A stretch of 64,000 nucleotides of DNA from Notospermus geniculatus (taxonomy: Eukaryota > Nemertea > Pilidiophora > Heteronemertea > Lineidae). Shown piece by piece: positions 43,226-54,769 of the stretch; position 1 is the stretch's first letter; each line of letters starts with the position of its first letter. Both the position numbers and the translations under genes were made by a program. The stretch is taken from contig NMRB01000198.1 of assembly GCA_002633025.1 (NCBI GenBank), forward strand, positions 174,351 to 238,350. Direction: 5' to 3'. The notes under the pieces were generated by a model. It did no database searches. It was not told the origin of the DNA and worked only from the letters and a program-made list of their open reading frames with translations.

Positions 43226-44019
43226 AATATACAGAGGGATCTTGCCCATCATTTGCAAGCGTCAGAAAATCTCTTGAAATTTGAAGGGATAATTTTCTCA
43301 TTCATGAAATGGGTCATTCCATGCTGAACCAAGACACTTTTTCCAGACCCTCTTCGATTTGGCTGATATTATTAGATTTGGAGACGACTTAATATGTTAC
43401 CAGCATTTTGTGTGACGTTTTTTGTGCTTCTATTTTAGTCTTTTTTGGCTTCAAAATACTTTTGCTACAGTCCCTTAACTTTAAGGTCCGCTTTAAGCTA
43501 TTGTATTCTGCTCTGCAAACAATAGCTAAAGATAAACCTTAGAATTAAGGAAGCTTCTCCAAAATGGCCCCTGGATTTTTTTAACGGCAGAAACTACAAC
43601 CTTTCCAGCTACCCTGACCCCCCCCCCCTCCCCCCAGCTTCCTGCTCTATAGGTATTTTGGCTGTACACCACGAAAAACATCGAAAATAGTCACAAAATC
43701 AAATGTAGATGCTGCAGGTACAGGTGTGGGCTACAGCTTATCAGTAGAGATCAACAAAAGAAGACATCGATGGTAGGGATAAATACGTACTTCTTTTCAA
43801 ATGCACCAGCGATGAAAAATTTAAATATTTTACTTTCAGAAACATACAAGAACACTTCTTTAAAGATGACACAATTCAGTCCAAGTCCACTTGTTATGCA
43901 TTTCATATTTTCCTATGTTGTATGAAATGTTCGTTGATTAGATAAGAGCTGCATACGCCAGATGCTTTCTCAAATACGATGTGATTAAATTCAAAGGGGA
44001 TAGATATATTTTTATTGTC

Positions 44020-44992
44020 TTCTTCGACTTCATGTACGTAAGAAAATATCGCCATGCATTCTGTGGCCGAACGGGAGTTATCAATGAACACTAACCCGTA
44101 AGACTCGTATACATCTGTATCCCTTTTTTCCAGCTGATACCACTTTCGCCTTCGATGAAATATTATACGGTACATATTCCAATGGATACCTAAAATAATA
44201 GAGCTACAGATGAGTGGGTTGCGGATTCGTAATTAGGTCATTGCCATGGGAAAATACACGCATTCGCAGTTGCCGTTTTGACTGCCAACACGGAAGCCGG
44301 TGTGTTTCCACTGATTTCAACGAAGGATTTCGGCATTCGGCGGGATTTTCGCGATTTTCTTCGACATCTCGACAGATTAGCCCTTGATCGCGGTGTGGAA
44401 GGACGTGGATAATAATAATAATAATAATGTGTGGGTTTATAGTGCCTTTTACATTTAAGTGTCAGAAAATATCGCCATGCATTCTGTGGCCGAACGGGAG
44501 TTATCAATGAACACTAACCCGTAAGACTCGTATACATCTGTATCCCTTTTTTCCAGCTGATACCACTTTCGCCTTCGATGAAATATTATACGGTACATAT
44601 TCCAATGGATACCTAAAATAATAGAGCTACAGATGAGTTGCGGATTCGTAATTAGGTCATTGCCATGTGAAAATACACGCATTCGCAGTTGCCGTTTTGA
44701 CTGCCAACACGGAAGCAGGTGTAACATCTGTGAGTGTTTCTGTAGCTCAGTGTTCCCCAACAATAGACGCGGCCTAGAATGGATATTGTTGGGTTAGTTG
44801 CCGCTTAATCCGTCAGGAGGGAAACAATAAGAAAAACACAGAAATACGGGGAACACTGATCGACGTTACACCGGTGTGTTTCCACTGATTTCAACGAAGG
44901 ATTTCGGCATTCGGCGGGATTTTCGCGATTTTCTTCGATATCTCTACAGATTAGCCCTTGATCGCGGTGTGGAACGACGTGGAGCGAGTTGA
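44020..44992. repeat. Tandem segmental duplication, about 400 bp, second copy holding an insertion
   Basis: About 44041-44410 is repeated at about 44462-44718 plus 44871-44985. Examples are CGCCATGCATTCTGTGGCCG and TGATTTCAACGAAGGATTTC. A short (AAT)n run at 44411-44427 marks the junction. Minus-strand frames in both copies (RKWYQLEKRDTDVYESYG) are duplicates of each other and match no known domain. Confidence 0.9.
44720..44870. mobile_element. Small Ginger-like element (151 bp) in a CCGG site
   Basis: The termini TGTAACATC and GACGTTACA are inverted and follow the TGTNR...YNACA rule of Ginger transposons. The flanks are CAGG (44716-44719) and CCGG (44871-44874), a 4-bp duplication with one change. 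The first copy of the host duplication carries the empty site, AAGCCGGTGTG, at 44294-44304. An inner CAGTGTTCCCC...GGGGAACACTG pair is present. Confidence 0.88.
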
Positions 44993-45488
44993 GAAAAAAA
45001 CTGGGTTGCTACGTCACCAAATCATGCGAGAGAGCGAACAAAGAGTGGAGTGAAATCGCGATCTCCCTCTAGCATTTTCTAGCGACTGCCGTAGGCGACT
45101 ATCGTCGCCAAATACAGAAGGTATGTTTAGTTAGTTTGGCTATTCACAGCTGGCGCCTCAATCGAAATTGCAGGAATTCAACTGAGACTGCGGTAGGCGA
45201 CCACCGACGCCCTATGCGGAAGGTATCTTTAGTTAGTTTGGCCATTCATAGACGGCGCCCCAATCAAAATTAGGGGATTTCCGAAAAACGGACAACCAGA
45301 AACTCGGCAGTGCAGCGTACAACTTATATGGGAAACTCGCCAGCGAAAGGGTTACTAAACAATGAAAATGTTATGTCCAGAAACATAAATAAGCTGGAGT
45401 TCCCTTTGCTCCACAACACGTGCTTGATGACACCACTCTTACCTGTCCCGCCGAAGAGCGTTCTAACTGAAATGAATTTGAGGAGCCT

Positions 45489-45555
45489 TGATAGCCTAGT
45501 GGTTATCACGTCCGCTTAGCAAGCGGCAGGTCCCGGGTTCCCATTGGAATCCCGG
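45489..45555 (+). repeat. tRNA-like sequence truncated by an element
   Basis: TAGCCTAGTGGTTATCACG, a perfect CCGC/GCGG anticodon stem around TTAGCAA, and a T arm lengthened by a few bases are tRNA features (Val/Ala-like). Directly after it the Ginger-like element begins, and no acceptor 3' strand follows. A pseudogene or SINE head. Confidence 0.5.
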
Positions 45556-46745
45556 TGTGAAAGTAACCCAGGTCCTAGTAAGTAGGGTCCGCGGGACCCT
45601 AACTCCTAGGATTCTAAGTCCTACGGACCCTAACTCTTAGTAATCTAAGTCCTACGGTCCTGGACAACTAGGAACTGTAGTCCTAGGACCAAGATTCCTA
45701 GGAAACAATGTCCTAGGACTGCGCCTCCTTAGGAATAGAGGTCCATCATTTAGAAAAAGTGGTCCTAGGCGGTCTTCCGTTACGATAGAAATCTAGGATC
45801 CCAAGTCCTACTCAAAATTAAAGAAAACTTCAGGGTTGATATACATCAGTCTGCGAATGAAAAATATGTGCAGAATACTTTGAGTTATGCATATGATGTA
45901 GGGCCTAAATAACTCAAAGTATTCTGCACATATTTTTCATTCGCAGTGAGGTATTGCAATTTGAAACCTTGCGCCAAGCACGACCTGATGAAAATGGGGC
46001 CGTGATTTGGTCCCTGCGGGGATATAGTCATGACAAGATCGCCCTCGGTAAACTGTCATGTAAAGTGCATCGTTCACTTGCCCTTTCAGGTGTCGATACA
46101 TCAGGTCCTCCGCCGGACCCGCTTTCCTAGGAATGCAAGTCCGCCGGACCCGTTTTCCTAGGAATGCAAGTCCGCCGGACCTGCTTTCCTCGGAATGCAA
46201 GCCCGCCGGACCTGCTTTCCTCGGAATGCAAGTCCGCCGGACCTGCTTTATTCTAGACATACAAGTCCATAGACCTACGATTAGAAATCAAAGTCCAAAA
46301 GACAATGTTGTGTAATGATCGAGGATGACAAGAAAAAAAATTAAACAAAAAAACAGTTGCCCGACAGGGAGTCGAACCCGCAGTATTTGCTTTATGTGCA
46401 GGTCCCCGAACCACTACACCACGAGTGCCCGGCTGACCGACGACCGATTATTTTAGCTATTTGAATGCATGTTCTAGCTATACAGATTCTATTGTGCATT
46501 TAATAGGCCTACAATAGGGGAAGGACTTCGGTTACGGCGGACTTTGATTTCTGTCACTGTTGTAAAAGAAATCTAAGTCCCCTAGTAATCAGAGTCCTAT
46601 ACCTTTTATATAGGATTGGTAACCTCGGAACGGAAGTCCGGGTAGGACAGTGGTTCCTAAGGAATGGGGGCCCGTAGGGCCCCCATTCCTAAGGAACCAA
46701 GGTCCGTGGGACCTTGGTTCCGGGCGGACCTGCATTTCTTTCACA
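45556..46745. mobile_element. Ginger-like non-autonomous element, 1.19 kb, copy 1
   Basis: The ends TGTGAAAGTAACCCAGGTCC and GGACCTGCATTTCTTTCACA are about 80% inverted-identical and fit TGTNR...YNACA. The flanks are CCGG (45552-45555) and ACGG (46746-46749). The interior has a run of degenerate TCCTAGGA-NN-AAGTCC units (45570-45815), a 110-bp palindrome at 45840-45950, about five 31-bp units containing GCTTTCCTCGGAATGCAAG (46105-46260), and a minus-strand tRNA-like segment at 46357-46436. No transposase frame. A second copy is at 58750-61114. Confidence 0.88.
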
Positions 46746-47381
46746 ACGGGTCATTTGGGATTAATCATCCCTTGCTAGCTCTTCAGTCCGTCGCACGGGA
46801 CATTAAGCCGTGGCGCCTTGTGCCTTTGCAAGGGCAAGTAATAGACCCCATCTAAGTGAGGACCATAAGTAGCTTGAGATAGCCTCTTCGCACTTATAAG
46901 GCCCAATAAGGCTATGGCTTCTGCGGCCCTGCACGGGTGTTAGAACCTAGTGCTTCGTGTACATGTCTTTCTCGTAAAGCGTGATGACCATATATGGCAA
47001 ACGTTGCGGTCAGTTGGCGGTTTGCGGTCAAAAACCGGGAGCACTGAATTAGAAGTACACAAAATGTATTCTCCCCGCAGATTCAACCTTGATTAGGTGA
47101 GAAGTAACGCTAATAAGTTATGTAATCATTTTTTTTTGATCCATGGAGAATAAACGGTGATTTTGACTTTAAACCTGTTTTTAATACAAATTCATTCCTC
47201 TTTTGGCATTGTTCGCCTTTTATAATTTGTGTGAATGGGAGGTACGTTTTATTGTATTTCATTGTGTAGGTCTACTAGAAACGGGAGACATTCGTTAGAA
47301 ATGTTGGCAAAGAGATTCTTCATTTAAACAATCAGCATTAGCTTAGTGAGAGATCCCTCTACAAAGTTATGTAATGATTTT
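46746..47381. other. No gene seen
   Basis: Non-coding spacer between two DNA transposons. Confidence 0.3.
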
Positions 47382-48515
47382 TTAAAGGGACTCTAGAGGG
47401 AACCGGTGTCGGTGTTGACTTTTTTCCTATGTGGGTGTAATTGCTTTATCAGCTAATGTTGTACTTTTATCTAGTCCGACAATAAACAAATCTGTATTCT
47501 GTATTCTCAATGCTTCGAGCATAGGGAAAGTCTAACGAATATGAAATTATGATTGCCAAATAGATTAAGAGGCATGTAGTCATGGGTTTGAGAGAAATGG
47601 ACTAGCTCAGTCAGATTTGTGCATTTGAAGATGTGTAGCGCCCGTCGAATCAGAAGCATACTGTACACTGGACTTCATTAACCGAGTTCTCGGGGAAAAC
47701 TTGACGATAAAGCTTTGTTTTTTCATGGACTCTTTGTTTTCTTGACAGCAGGGCTGAATTTGGGACATCGCTTTTGGAGGGGTATTATTGGCGGGAATTT
47801 GGGCAACACCATAGAACGGTATTATTTGCACCGAACCATGCCCAGTTCATGCAGACCGAACACCGTACAAATTTCTTGGTGGTGAAGGGGATTCAACATC
47901 ACACATGTTATGCTCAGACATGGTAGACATGAATACCCTCCGTTCCGACACACATAAAAAACACCACAAAGGTCCAATGAGGATCCTAGCTACGATAGAG
48001 GGCAGCACACCGAAACCCGGTCCTATACAATGGACGCCTTTTGTGTGGGAAATTGATCAGGACTGGAATGTCAGTTTCATTTCAATATAGTTTTAACCAC
48101 TAGTGACACCTATTGAGGAAGTGGGCTAGGGTCCCCATTACATCAACCTTGCCATTCAACCATGCAATGACCAGGTATAATTCCTAATTATCGCTAAATC
48201 GCCAGCACCGGCACACTTCCCAACTGATTATGTAATGTTAAGAGATTTGCTGGGATTGACCTTTTCTGAGCTCCTCATAACTGGTCTATTTTTAACGCTC
48301 GGAATTCCATGGCTGACGTGATCATGTGTTCCCCAGCGCTATTTATAGAATTTCCCGCGATTCTGCCTTGACATGCGGATGCGTGCTTATACTTTCATAT
48401 TCGCGCCATCTATCGACAAATTGATAAACTATTATTGCGACCTGCCACCTATGATTGAGATATTGAACTGACGAATATCCGTGGTATCCGTGAGTTCCCT
48501 CTAGAGTCCCTTTAA
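47382..48515. mobile_element. TTAA-flanked non-autonomous element, 1.13 kb (Kolobok- or piggyBac-like)
   Basis: The termini AGGGACTCTAGAGGGAA and TTCCCTCTAGAGTCCCT lie between TTAA at 47382-47385 and 48512-48515. The ends resemble the 162-bp element at 13589-13750. The interior has no long frame. Confidence 0.9.
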
Positions 48516-49269
48516 GATATTACTTTACAGCCAAAAGCAATGGCGTGAAACTTTGATGTGGGCGTACACATGGATTTACGGCCTATTGTAAGTTCATGCT
48601 AAATAGGTATAAAGAGGATCAGGGCCAAGCGCCTTATTTCCAGTTGTTACCACTTGGTGTCAGCAGCGCATGGGACCTCACAGTTCATTAAAATTGAGAA
48701 TAATATCGTCTTCTAACACCCGTGCCTGGCGGAAAATTCCAAATAGAAAATTAATGTACTCGAAAATGAATTTGAATTCTCTGACAATCCCGGTTGATAG
48801 AACGCGCAATGTCTTATTGTGGACTCCAGGCGGGGCAATTATGCGCGATTTGATTGGCTTCACCGCCAACAATATGGGCAACGCTAATGTACCTAAATTA
48901 TGGTCTTTCCATTATGAGGTCTGCAGGTCACATGATCATGATTTCGCAGGAGTCCATTAAAACATTACTCGAGGCGTCAATCACTTAAAGGGAATAAGTC
49001 GCGGCAGTCAAAAATGACATTAAAAATTATTTCGCGGCTCACGAAGTTTGCAATTCCAAAATTGCAAATTTCTGTATTTTACTGAATTATGCATCATTAG
49101 ACAGGCCTAAATGTGCGGTTGACCACGTGCTGAATGGTATCCAACGGAAGTGAAGCCATGGCATTGTCGCAAAAGTGCATTTTTATAGAATATACATGTA
49201 TTCCAAATAGTTCGCATTTATATATCCCCCCCCCACCTTGTTCTATTCCTCCTCGCCCTATTCTGCTCA
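48516..49269. other. No supported gene
   Basis: A 96-codon plus frame (48670-48960) and its minus shadow have no domain and no clear splice sites. The last exon of the LamG-type gene may lie here or further left, but I could not place it. Confidence 0.3.
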
Positions 49270-49740
49270 TTTCTTAGTGATTTGCATTATCCATTCCGTT
49301 TTTTTCCTTCTTGTACAAATCTGGAAGTTGACTTCCTTTATATTCTCTTACTTTGTGTTGACTTTTGTGCATCTTTTCGCTTTGTGCTTGTTATGTATTA
49401 CACATGTCATATTTATTAAACCCTTTTCTTTCACCTAAATCAGTTTCTCCTTAATTACATCCACTCTCTTAATTAGGTCCAGCAACCATCCGTGGGGCTT
49501 GGACACTATTCTTTCCTTAAGTACATCCACTCTCTTAATTAGGTCCAGCAACCATCCGTTGGGCTTGGACACTATTCCTTCCTTAATTGCTCACTCATCC
49601 TGTCTACACAGGTTAGTTCCACATTCGGGTTTCAGCTCAGTCTTTTATAAAGTTTCAGATTGTAAAGTTCCACTTGAAAAAGACCCCGGTTGGGGTCGAA
49701 AATTCGTGAATTCTGGAGATTGACTTCTTGCTTATTATTA
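49270..49740 (+). repeat. Dispersed GACCCC hairpin repeat region with a 66-bp tandem duplication
   Basis: 49270-49410 has the TTGACTTCC, TTTTGTGC family block and 49640-49740 has the CTTGAAAAAGACCCCGGTTG hairpin. Between them a 66-bp unit (ACATCCACTCTCTTAATTAG, CAGCAACCATCCGT) is repeated at 49449 and 49515. Confidence 0.75.
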
Positions 49741-49933
49741 TATATCAAAAGTGGTGGTGATCGATCGTGTATCAGGCACTTTGCCTGGCACGACCAATTC
49801 ACTGTAACGTAGGCCTACAGATTATCTAATTTTACGGCTGATGAGTGAAATAGGTCTAACTTTCCAGCGTCAACGTCAGTTTATTAATACTTAATCGTCA
49901 CAACTGCTATTACATGTATAAACATCTACTCAC

Positions 49934-52396
49934 AATGAAGCTTCGCCACATCTCTCGTAGTGATAAAGCAAGGAAAGATGATCACATTTCTCATTGATCC
50001 AACAAACGCAGAACTTGCTTTATTGAGTCTCCCATTCGCCTTATTACGCTCAAAATATTCATACCCACTGCCGAGCAATAGTTTACTTCTTCCGTCCCTC
50101 TCACGTCTTTTTTGGCGAAAACTTCTGCCACGCGCAAGAAATCTAGTATTCCAATCCGAAAATTGAAAAATTCTAGCTCCACATGGATCTTTTCTCGTCA
50201 AATCTTTTATTGCAATACCAATTAAATTCCAGGCTTTGTGTGGAAATGTGTGAAGTGGACAAGAATAGCTACAAGCACTAACATATGCCCCCTCTGTCAG
50301 CCCCAACATTACCTTGAAATTCCTACGTCCTCCTGGCATCCAAAGATGAACTATTACCCTTAAGTATACTACCTTCAGTACTGAAATCTGTGGCCGCGTT
50401 ACTTTCATCTTGACATACAGTATTATGCTCATTTTTTCGGCATTCATGATACCAGCAGCGGGAATCATGGCAGCATAGGCGTGATTGTTCGGAAAGAAAA
50501 GGACCTTTCCGAAGACAACAGATGGGACGTATCTGGCACCCCCAAACGTGCTGAAAAATTGAAACAATTGGAATAAAAAGTGTGGACAACAGTATAGGAA
50601 TATAGGAATCTTAGTAAGATTTATGTCCTGGGTAAAGCAGCACTCAACTTATGAGGCATCAATCGCCAGCACGCCTTAACCACTATAGTACGTTTGAGTC
50701 ATCTGGAGCTCGATGGGCGTATGTCAATCAAACCCTTAGTAACCAGACCACAATGAACTTAGGGTTTACTCTAAACGGTCCAACGCACATTGTTCTCTAA
50801 CCAGCTCAACCTTGGTTTGAAATTGAACATACAACTAGACCTTGATTTGAAATTGAACACAGGCACAGGCATGGGATTGGCTGGAAGTGTCCTGTCAATA
50901 AAATGCATGTCAATAGCCAGACTTCACCAACAATACCAAGGTCTGCCTGACAACCGAAGGTCCGCCCATCGAGCTCCAGATGACTTAAATGTACTATAGG
51001 CCAAATCCCCATCTTCAAAAAAAGATGGTTCAATGGCCTATGTTAAACGAGGGGTCCATCAGTACCCTGCGAGTAGTCCAAACAATCTCCGAACCCAAAC
51101 AGTTTCATGTATTGCGAGGGGTCACATATAAAGGAGATACAAGTAAAGAATAAGAAATAGAGGTGAAATACATTGCTTCCTACCAGATTCGAACCCACGG
51201 ACCATCGCATAAGGCATCAGTCGCCAGCACTAAGGGGCAGCACGCCTTAACCACTAGGCCAAATCCCCATCTTCAAAAAAAGATGGTTCAATGGCCTGTG
51301 TTAAATGAGGCGTCCGTCAGTACACTGCGAGTAGTCCAAACAATCTCCGAACCCAATACTTTGTACATACTTTATTAAGAAAACGACTGTAATATGATTC
51401 TCAGTGAATATTTTTGTCCTGGGTAGTTGCTCTTAATAGTTTGACGTAAAACTACAAACTACATAGAAACATAGATACATGTACGATTTCTTATTCGTTT
51501 TTCAGATGGTGTGCATGTACATTTGATATAAAATTCCTTTCGTGACAGCTTCTGTCTGAGCACAAACAGTTGGATAAGCGCAAAGTTCGACTGAGCCAGT
51601 CACTGAGGTTTCGCGGTCTTATTTCCTACCTTACGTTGTGATCGCCTCCATTCAGCTTTAGCTGGAACTGAGTTAAGAAAATGATATTTTATCATTTCAC
51701 ATTTCACGGACGCTGCACCATCATAAAGCAAGGTTCATTGGCACACGGAATTGGTCCGGTTCAGGTCCGTAAAAAATCTATCAAATGGACTTCAGCGGAC
51801 TGGAAACGGATCGGATCCGTGTGCCAATGAACCTTGCTTAAGAGATCACAGCAGGGGCCATGTAGAATTAGCAGGTCTGGCGGTTTCTATGTAAAATTGA
51901 ATAAAATACAATGATGAATGGAAACTAATTAAGCAATATAATTTTTCATGTGTCCCACAGATTATAAAGGACCGCGATACCTTTTACAGTCGGTAATCCA
52001 AACAGGGGCAACAGAAATGGTCTGCAGGAATAGTTCGGCCAGTTGCCATTCGCGACGCTCTTGCAGCTTTTCTTTTATAACATGTGCACATATAGAACAC
52101 TTGAAAAAAAATTATATTGCTTAATTATTTTTAAAAAATCCTTTTATTATGAAATCTTATTCAACTTTATACGGAATCCGCTAAATCCGCCAGATCTGCT
52201 GATTCCGCTAATTCTACATGGCTCACAGCAGGCGAGCTAAAAATGACGCAAAAATTCTCTCAACGAAAAATGATACACTAACCTCAACTGAATAACAGAA
52301 ACCGTGCCAGCTTACCTGGTTTGGATGAGCAAAGCAGAGTTCCGAGCTTGAAGTTGTCATCACGATCATCAACACGACAATGACCAGCCAAACCAT
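49934..52396 (-). CDS. Secreted laminin-G/pentraxin-fold protein, 3' end missing
   Basis: The exons are 52396-52316, 51667-51630 (38 nt) and 50550-49934. The first codes a hydrophobic leader (MVWLVIVVLMIVMTT) and ends on a codon boundary. The microexon (acceptor TTTTCTTAACTCAG, donor AAG/GTAGGA) ends two bases into a codon. The third exon supplies one base and continues with about 205 codons. That exon reads as a concanavalin-A-like (LamG/pentraxin) jelly roll: GKVLFFPNNHAYAAM, then EKMSIILYVKMKV, VHLWMPGG, FPHKAWNLIGIAI and finally SAFVGSMRNVIIFPCFI. Such domains bind glycans or proteins and are typical of secreted recognition molecules. A 213-codon uninterrupted frame is well beyond chance for this composition. 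The exon ends CATT/GTGAGT after the first base of a codon, so at least one more exon must follow to the left; I did not find it. Confidence 0.7.
50999..51360 (-). repeat. tRNA-derived SINE-like repeat, two pieces
   Basis: Read on the minus strand: TTGGCCTAGTGGTTAAGGCG (A box) and GTCCGTGGGTTCGAATCTGG (B box) at 51180-51262, followed by the CCATCTT...AAGATGG and GTTTGGACTACTCGC segments. A partial copy precedes it at 50999-51110, and a tRNA-like piece at 50640-50680. A plus-strand copy is at 55380-55920. Confidence 0.7.
51727..51841. repeat. MITE with AAGCAAGGTTCATTGGCACA ends
   Basis: AAGCAAGGTTCATTGGCACAC at the left pairs with GTGTGCCAATGAACCTTGCTT at the right. It lies in intron 1 of the LamG-type gene. 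Confidence 0.9.
51857..52222. repeat. MITE of the GGCCATGTAGAATTAGC family, longer copy
   Basis: The ends GGCCATGTAGAATTAGC and GCTAATTCTACATGGC are inverted. Its body (GATGAATGGAAACTAATTAA, TTATAAAGGACCG) matches 53845-54009, with an extra insert in the middle. Intronic in the LamG-type gene. Confidence 0.85.
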
Positions 52397-52780
52397 TGTC
52401 AACTCTTGTATACCCTTCCCTGATTTGTCGTGTCTATATGGAAGAGGAATATGCCCATAACGACCTCTCTGTCCACGTTAAAGACGCTGTCTCGCCTGTC
52501 GAACTGGATGCAGCACTGTTTTTCATGCGTTGCAGGAGTTTCAAAACACATGATCAGTTTTTTTCACTTTTCCATACTCCTTCATCAAGCTTATTGAAAG
52601 GGTGTTAACGAATAAGCCATAATTACTGGGATGTTCTTATCAAACACTTTCTTGATCAAACGTGTTACATCTTTATACAATATCCAGTTTTTTATAGGGC
52701 GGCTAAAGCCCGTGTCACACTGTGGCGACGAATCGTGCTCACCCCTTTGGACATAGTGTAATGACAGAGAAAAGTATGTA

Positions 52781-53575
52781 CAGTCTTGTTAAAAAATAAA
52801 AAGACAGTAATGTTTTCTATTCTGCCGAGATGCCAATGGTCATTTATGGGCAAGATTGCAATTTTTATACACAAAAATATGTTGCCTAAATGATAAAACA
52901 CCAAATTTAGGATTTGTGGCAAATTATCATGAAAATTTCAGAATTTCAAAATATCAAGAAAACACACAATTTTTAGAATCACCAATTTTCATTTCAAAAT
53001 TAGCTTGATATTATTGCATGATGATTTCTAAGAAATTCTGCGAAAAAAGTTTCGAAAAATCTCTTGTCGTTTTCCAGATATATCAAAATATCATCAGAAA
53101 AATGTGCCATATTTTTGGGGCACTTTGAAACGTTCGTTAAATTCCCTGTCTATTGATGTAAAAATGATGGAATAATCAGCATGAACTGTTATGTTATCAT
53201 GATGAGTGACGGTTGATGAGGGAAAAATATGGAAACTATGGAATTTTGCAAAATATCAAATTCATAAGAACTGATGATATTTTGATATATCTGGAAAATG
53301 AGAAACGATTTTTAAAAAGTTTCTTCACAGGCGTTCATAGGATCGACTGGGGAATGATATCACGCTGATTTTAAATTGAAAATTCCGAACTTTGGAAAAT
53401 TAGTTTTTTTTAGATTGATATTTTCATGATATTTTCGTGATATTTTGTCACAAACCCTCAATTTCGTATGTGATCCTTTTAACAACATTATAGAGCACAA
53501 CATAATACAAGTTGAGGTTGAAACATTCGATACTAGCTGAGATATTAGCTGTCGTTTTACTTTTTAACAAGACTG
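52781..53575. mobile_element. Nested mariner-type element A
   Basis: CAGTCTTGTTAAAAAATAAA at the left is mirrored by TTTACTTTTTAACAAGACTG at the right, with TA at 52779-52780 and 53576-53577. No transposase frame. Confidence 0.9.
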
Positions 53576-53844
53576 TACATGGTCAATGGACCATTTCATT
53601 CTATAGGGTGGCCCAAAAAGTGCAACATCCACCTTCTAAATCTCCAAGGGGAACCAGGTTTTACTAGAAAGTGACCAGGCCATTATGGGCCCAATAATCC
53701 CTATTACAGGGTATGGCATTTCATTCAAAAGTGGAATGCGGGTGTGACTGGCCCAGTTGTGGCATGACACATGCCTATTTCAAGTTCAAAAACTGCCATG
53801 AATCAATGAACCTTTTATATGCGAATCAATGCATGTCATTATTG

Positions 53845-54009
53845 GGCCATGTAGAATTAGCGGAATCGGCAGATCTGGCGGATTTAGCGGATTCTGTATA
53901 AAACTGAATAAAATTCAATGATGAATGGAAACTAATTAAGTTATGTATTATAATTTTTCATGTGTTGTGCTCCATAGATTATAAAGGACCGCTAATTCTA
54001 CATGGCCCA
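53845..54009. repeat. MITE inside mariner B (GGCCATGTAGAATTAGCGG family)
   Basis: The inverted ends GGCCATGTAGAATTAGCGG and CCGCTAATTCTACATGGCC are flanked by ATTATTG on both sides (53838-53844 and 54010-54016), a 7-8-bp duplication of hAT type. Confidence 0.85.
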
Positions 54010-54101
54010 ATTATTGTGGTCATCTCCTCTGGCATGTGATGTATTATCATCGGGCATGCCGCCTGACCACAAATAATAGGGCTACCACAGTATTTACCTA
54101 A

Positions 54102-54338
54102 AGGCCCGTTTACACATGCAACTTTTCATATGCAACTTCATGCAACTTGTTGCATAAACCTGATGAGACCAAAAAGTTTCATAAAAGTTGCATGTGTAAA
54201 CGGGCATGCAACTTGTTGCAACTCAATCACGCTGGATGTTGCATCAATATTTCTATGTGTAAACCGTCCCAGGTAGTTTGCAACAAGTTGCAAGTTGCTG
54301 CAACTTGCAACTTGGTGCAACCTAGTGTAAACCGCCCT
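54102..54338. repeat. Second MITE inside mariner B (Harbinger-like)
   Basis: The ends AGGCCCGTTTACAC and GTGTAAACCGCCCT are inverted, flanked by TAA (54099-54101 and 54339-54341). The interior is made of repeated GCAACTTGTTGCA words. Confidence 0.88.
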
Positions 54339-54769
54339 TAACAGGGCAGTTGTCTTTCATTGTATCATCCAAAATATAGGCTTGGTGAAAGTTTGAAAAG
54401 GACAATCCGTCTCTTGGAAGGCCCAGGCCTATTTATCAAGTTTATGACTAATCCTACCGTGACCTATTTGTTGTCAGGTTTTAACTGGATTTGAAATGGA
54501 CATCATACCTGGTCTCCAGACCAAAATTGAACTCCCCATGTTGCGCTTTTTTTGGGCCACCCTGTATTTCGCGGGGATTCGCCCACCTAAGTCGCCACAG
54601 TGTGCCACGGGCTTAAAGCAAAAGCATTAGACATGGCTCGTCATATATTTCCATTAACACCCCTACCGCATTGAGATCAGCCGTCCATGTGTGCTCAACT
54701 TTATCGTGCAATAGTGCAGAATCTGTAAAGCAGGCCCACGTCGCCGTACACTACATTTAACCCTCTCGT

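Larger units (their letters stand above)
53604..54564. mobile_element. Nested mariner-type element B
   Basis: TAGGGTGGCCCAAAAAGTGC is mirrored by GCGCTTTTTTTGGGCCACCCTG, with TA at 53602-53603 and 54565-54566. It carries two further insertions. Confidence 0.9.
52707..54613. mobile_element. Outer Harbinger-like MITE of a nested set
   Basis: The termini AGCCCGTGTCACACTGTGGC and GCCACAGTGTGCCACGGGCT are inverted with one mismatch and flanked by TAA (52704-52706 and 54614-54616). Without its inserts only about 150 bp remain. It contains two mariner-type elements, one of which contains two more MITEs. Confidence 0.9.

Noticed and set aside
43903-44175. 90-codon minus frame and its duplicate at 44455-44763
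   Set aside because: The two are copies made by the tandem duplication, so their similarity is not evidence of selection. No domain or splice support.
46105-46260. Regularly spaced 31-bp repeats that might suggest a CRISPR array
   Set aside because: The units are head-to-tail with no spacers, lie inside a DNA transposon and recur in its second copy. The genome is eukaryotic.
50323-50550. A cysteine-rich 75-codon frame (CQIRPICCLRKG, CCHDSRCWYHEC) starting at the same acceptor as the LamG exon
   Set aside because: It joins in phase with the leader exon, but the overlapping 213-codon frame is far longer and has a recognisable jelly-roll pattern, and the 38-nt microexon makes the phases fit. 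The cysteine-rich frame is taken as a shadow.
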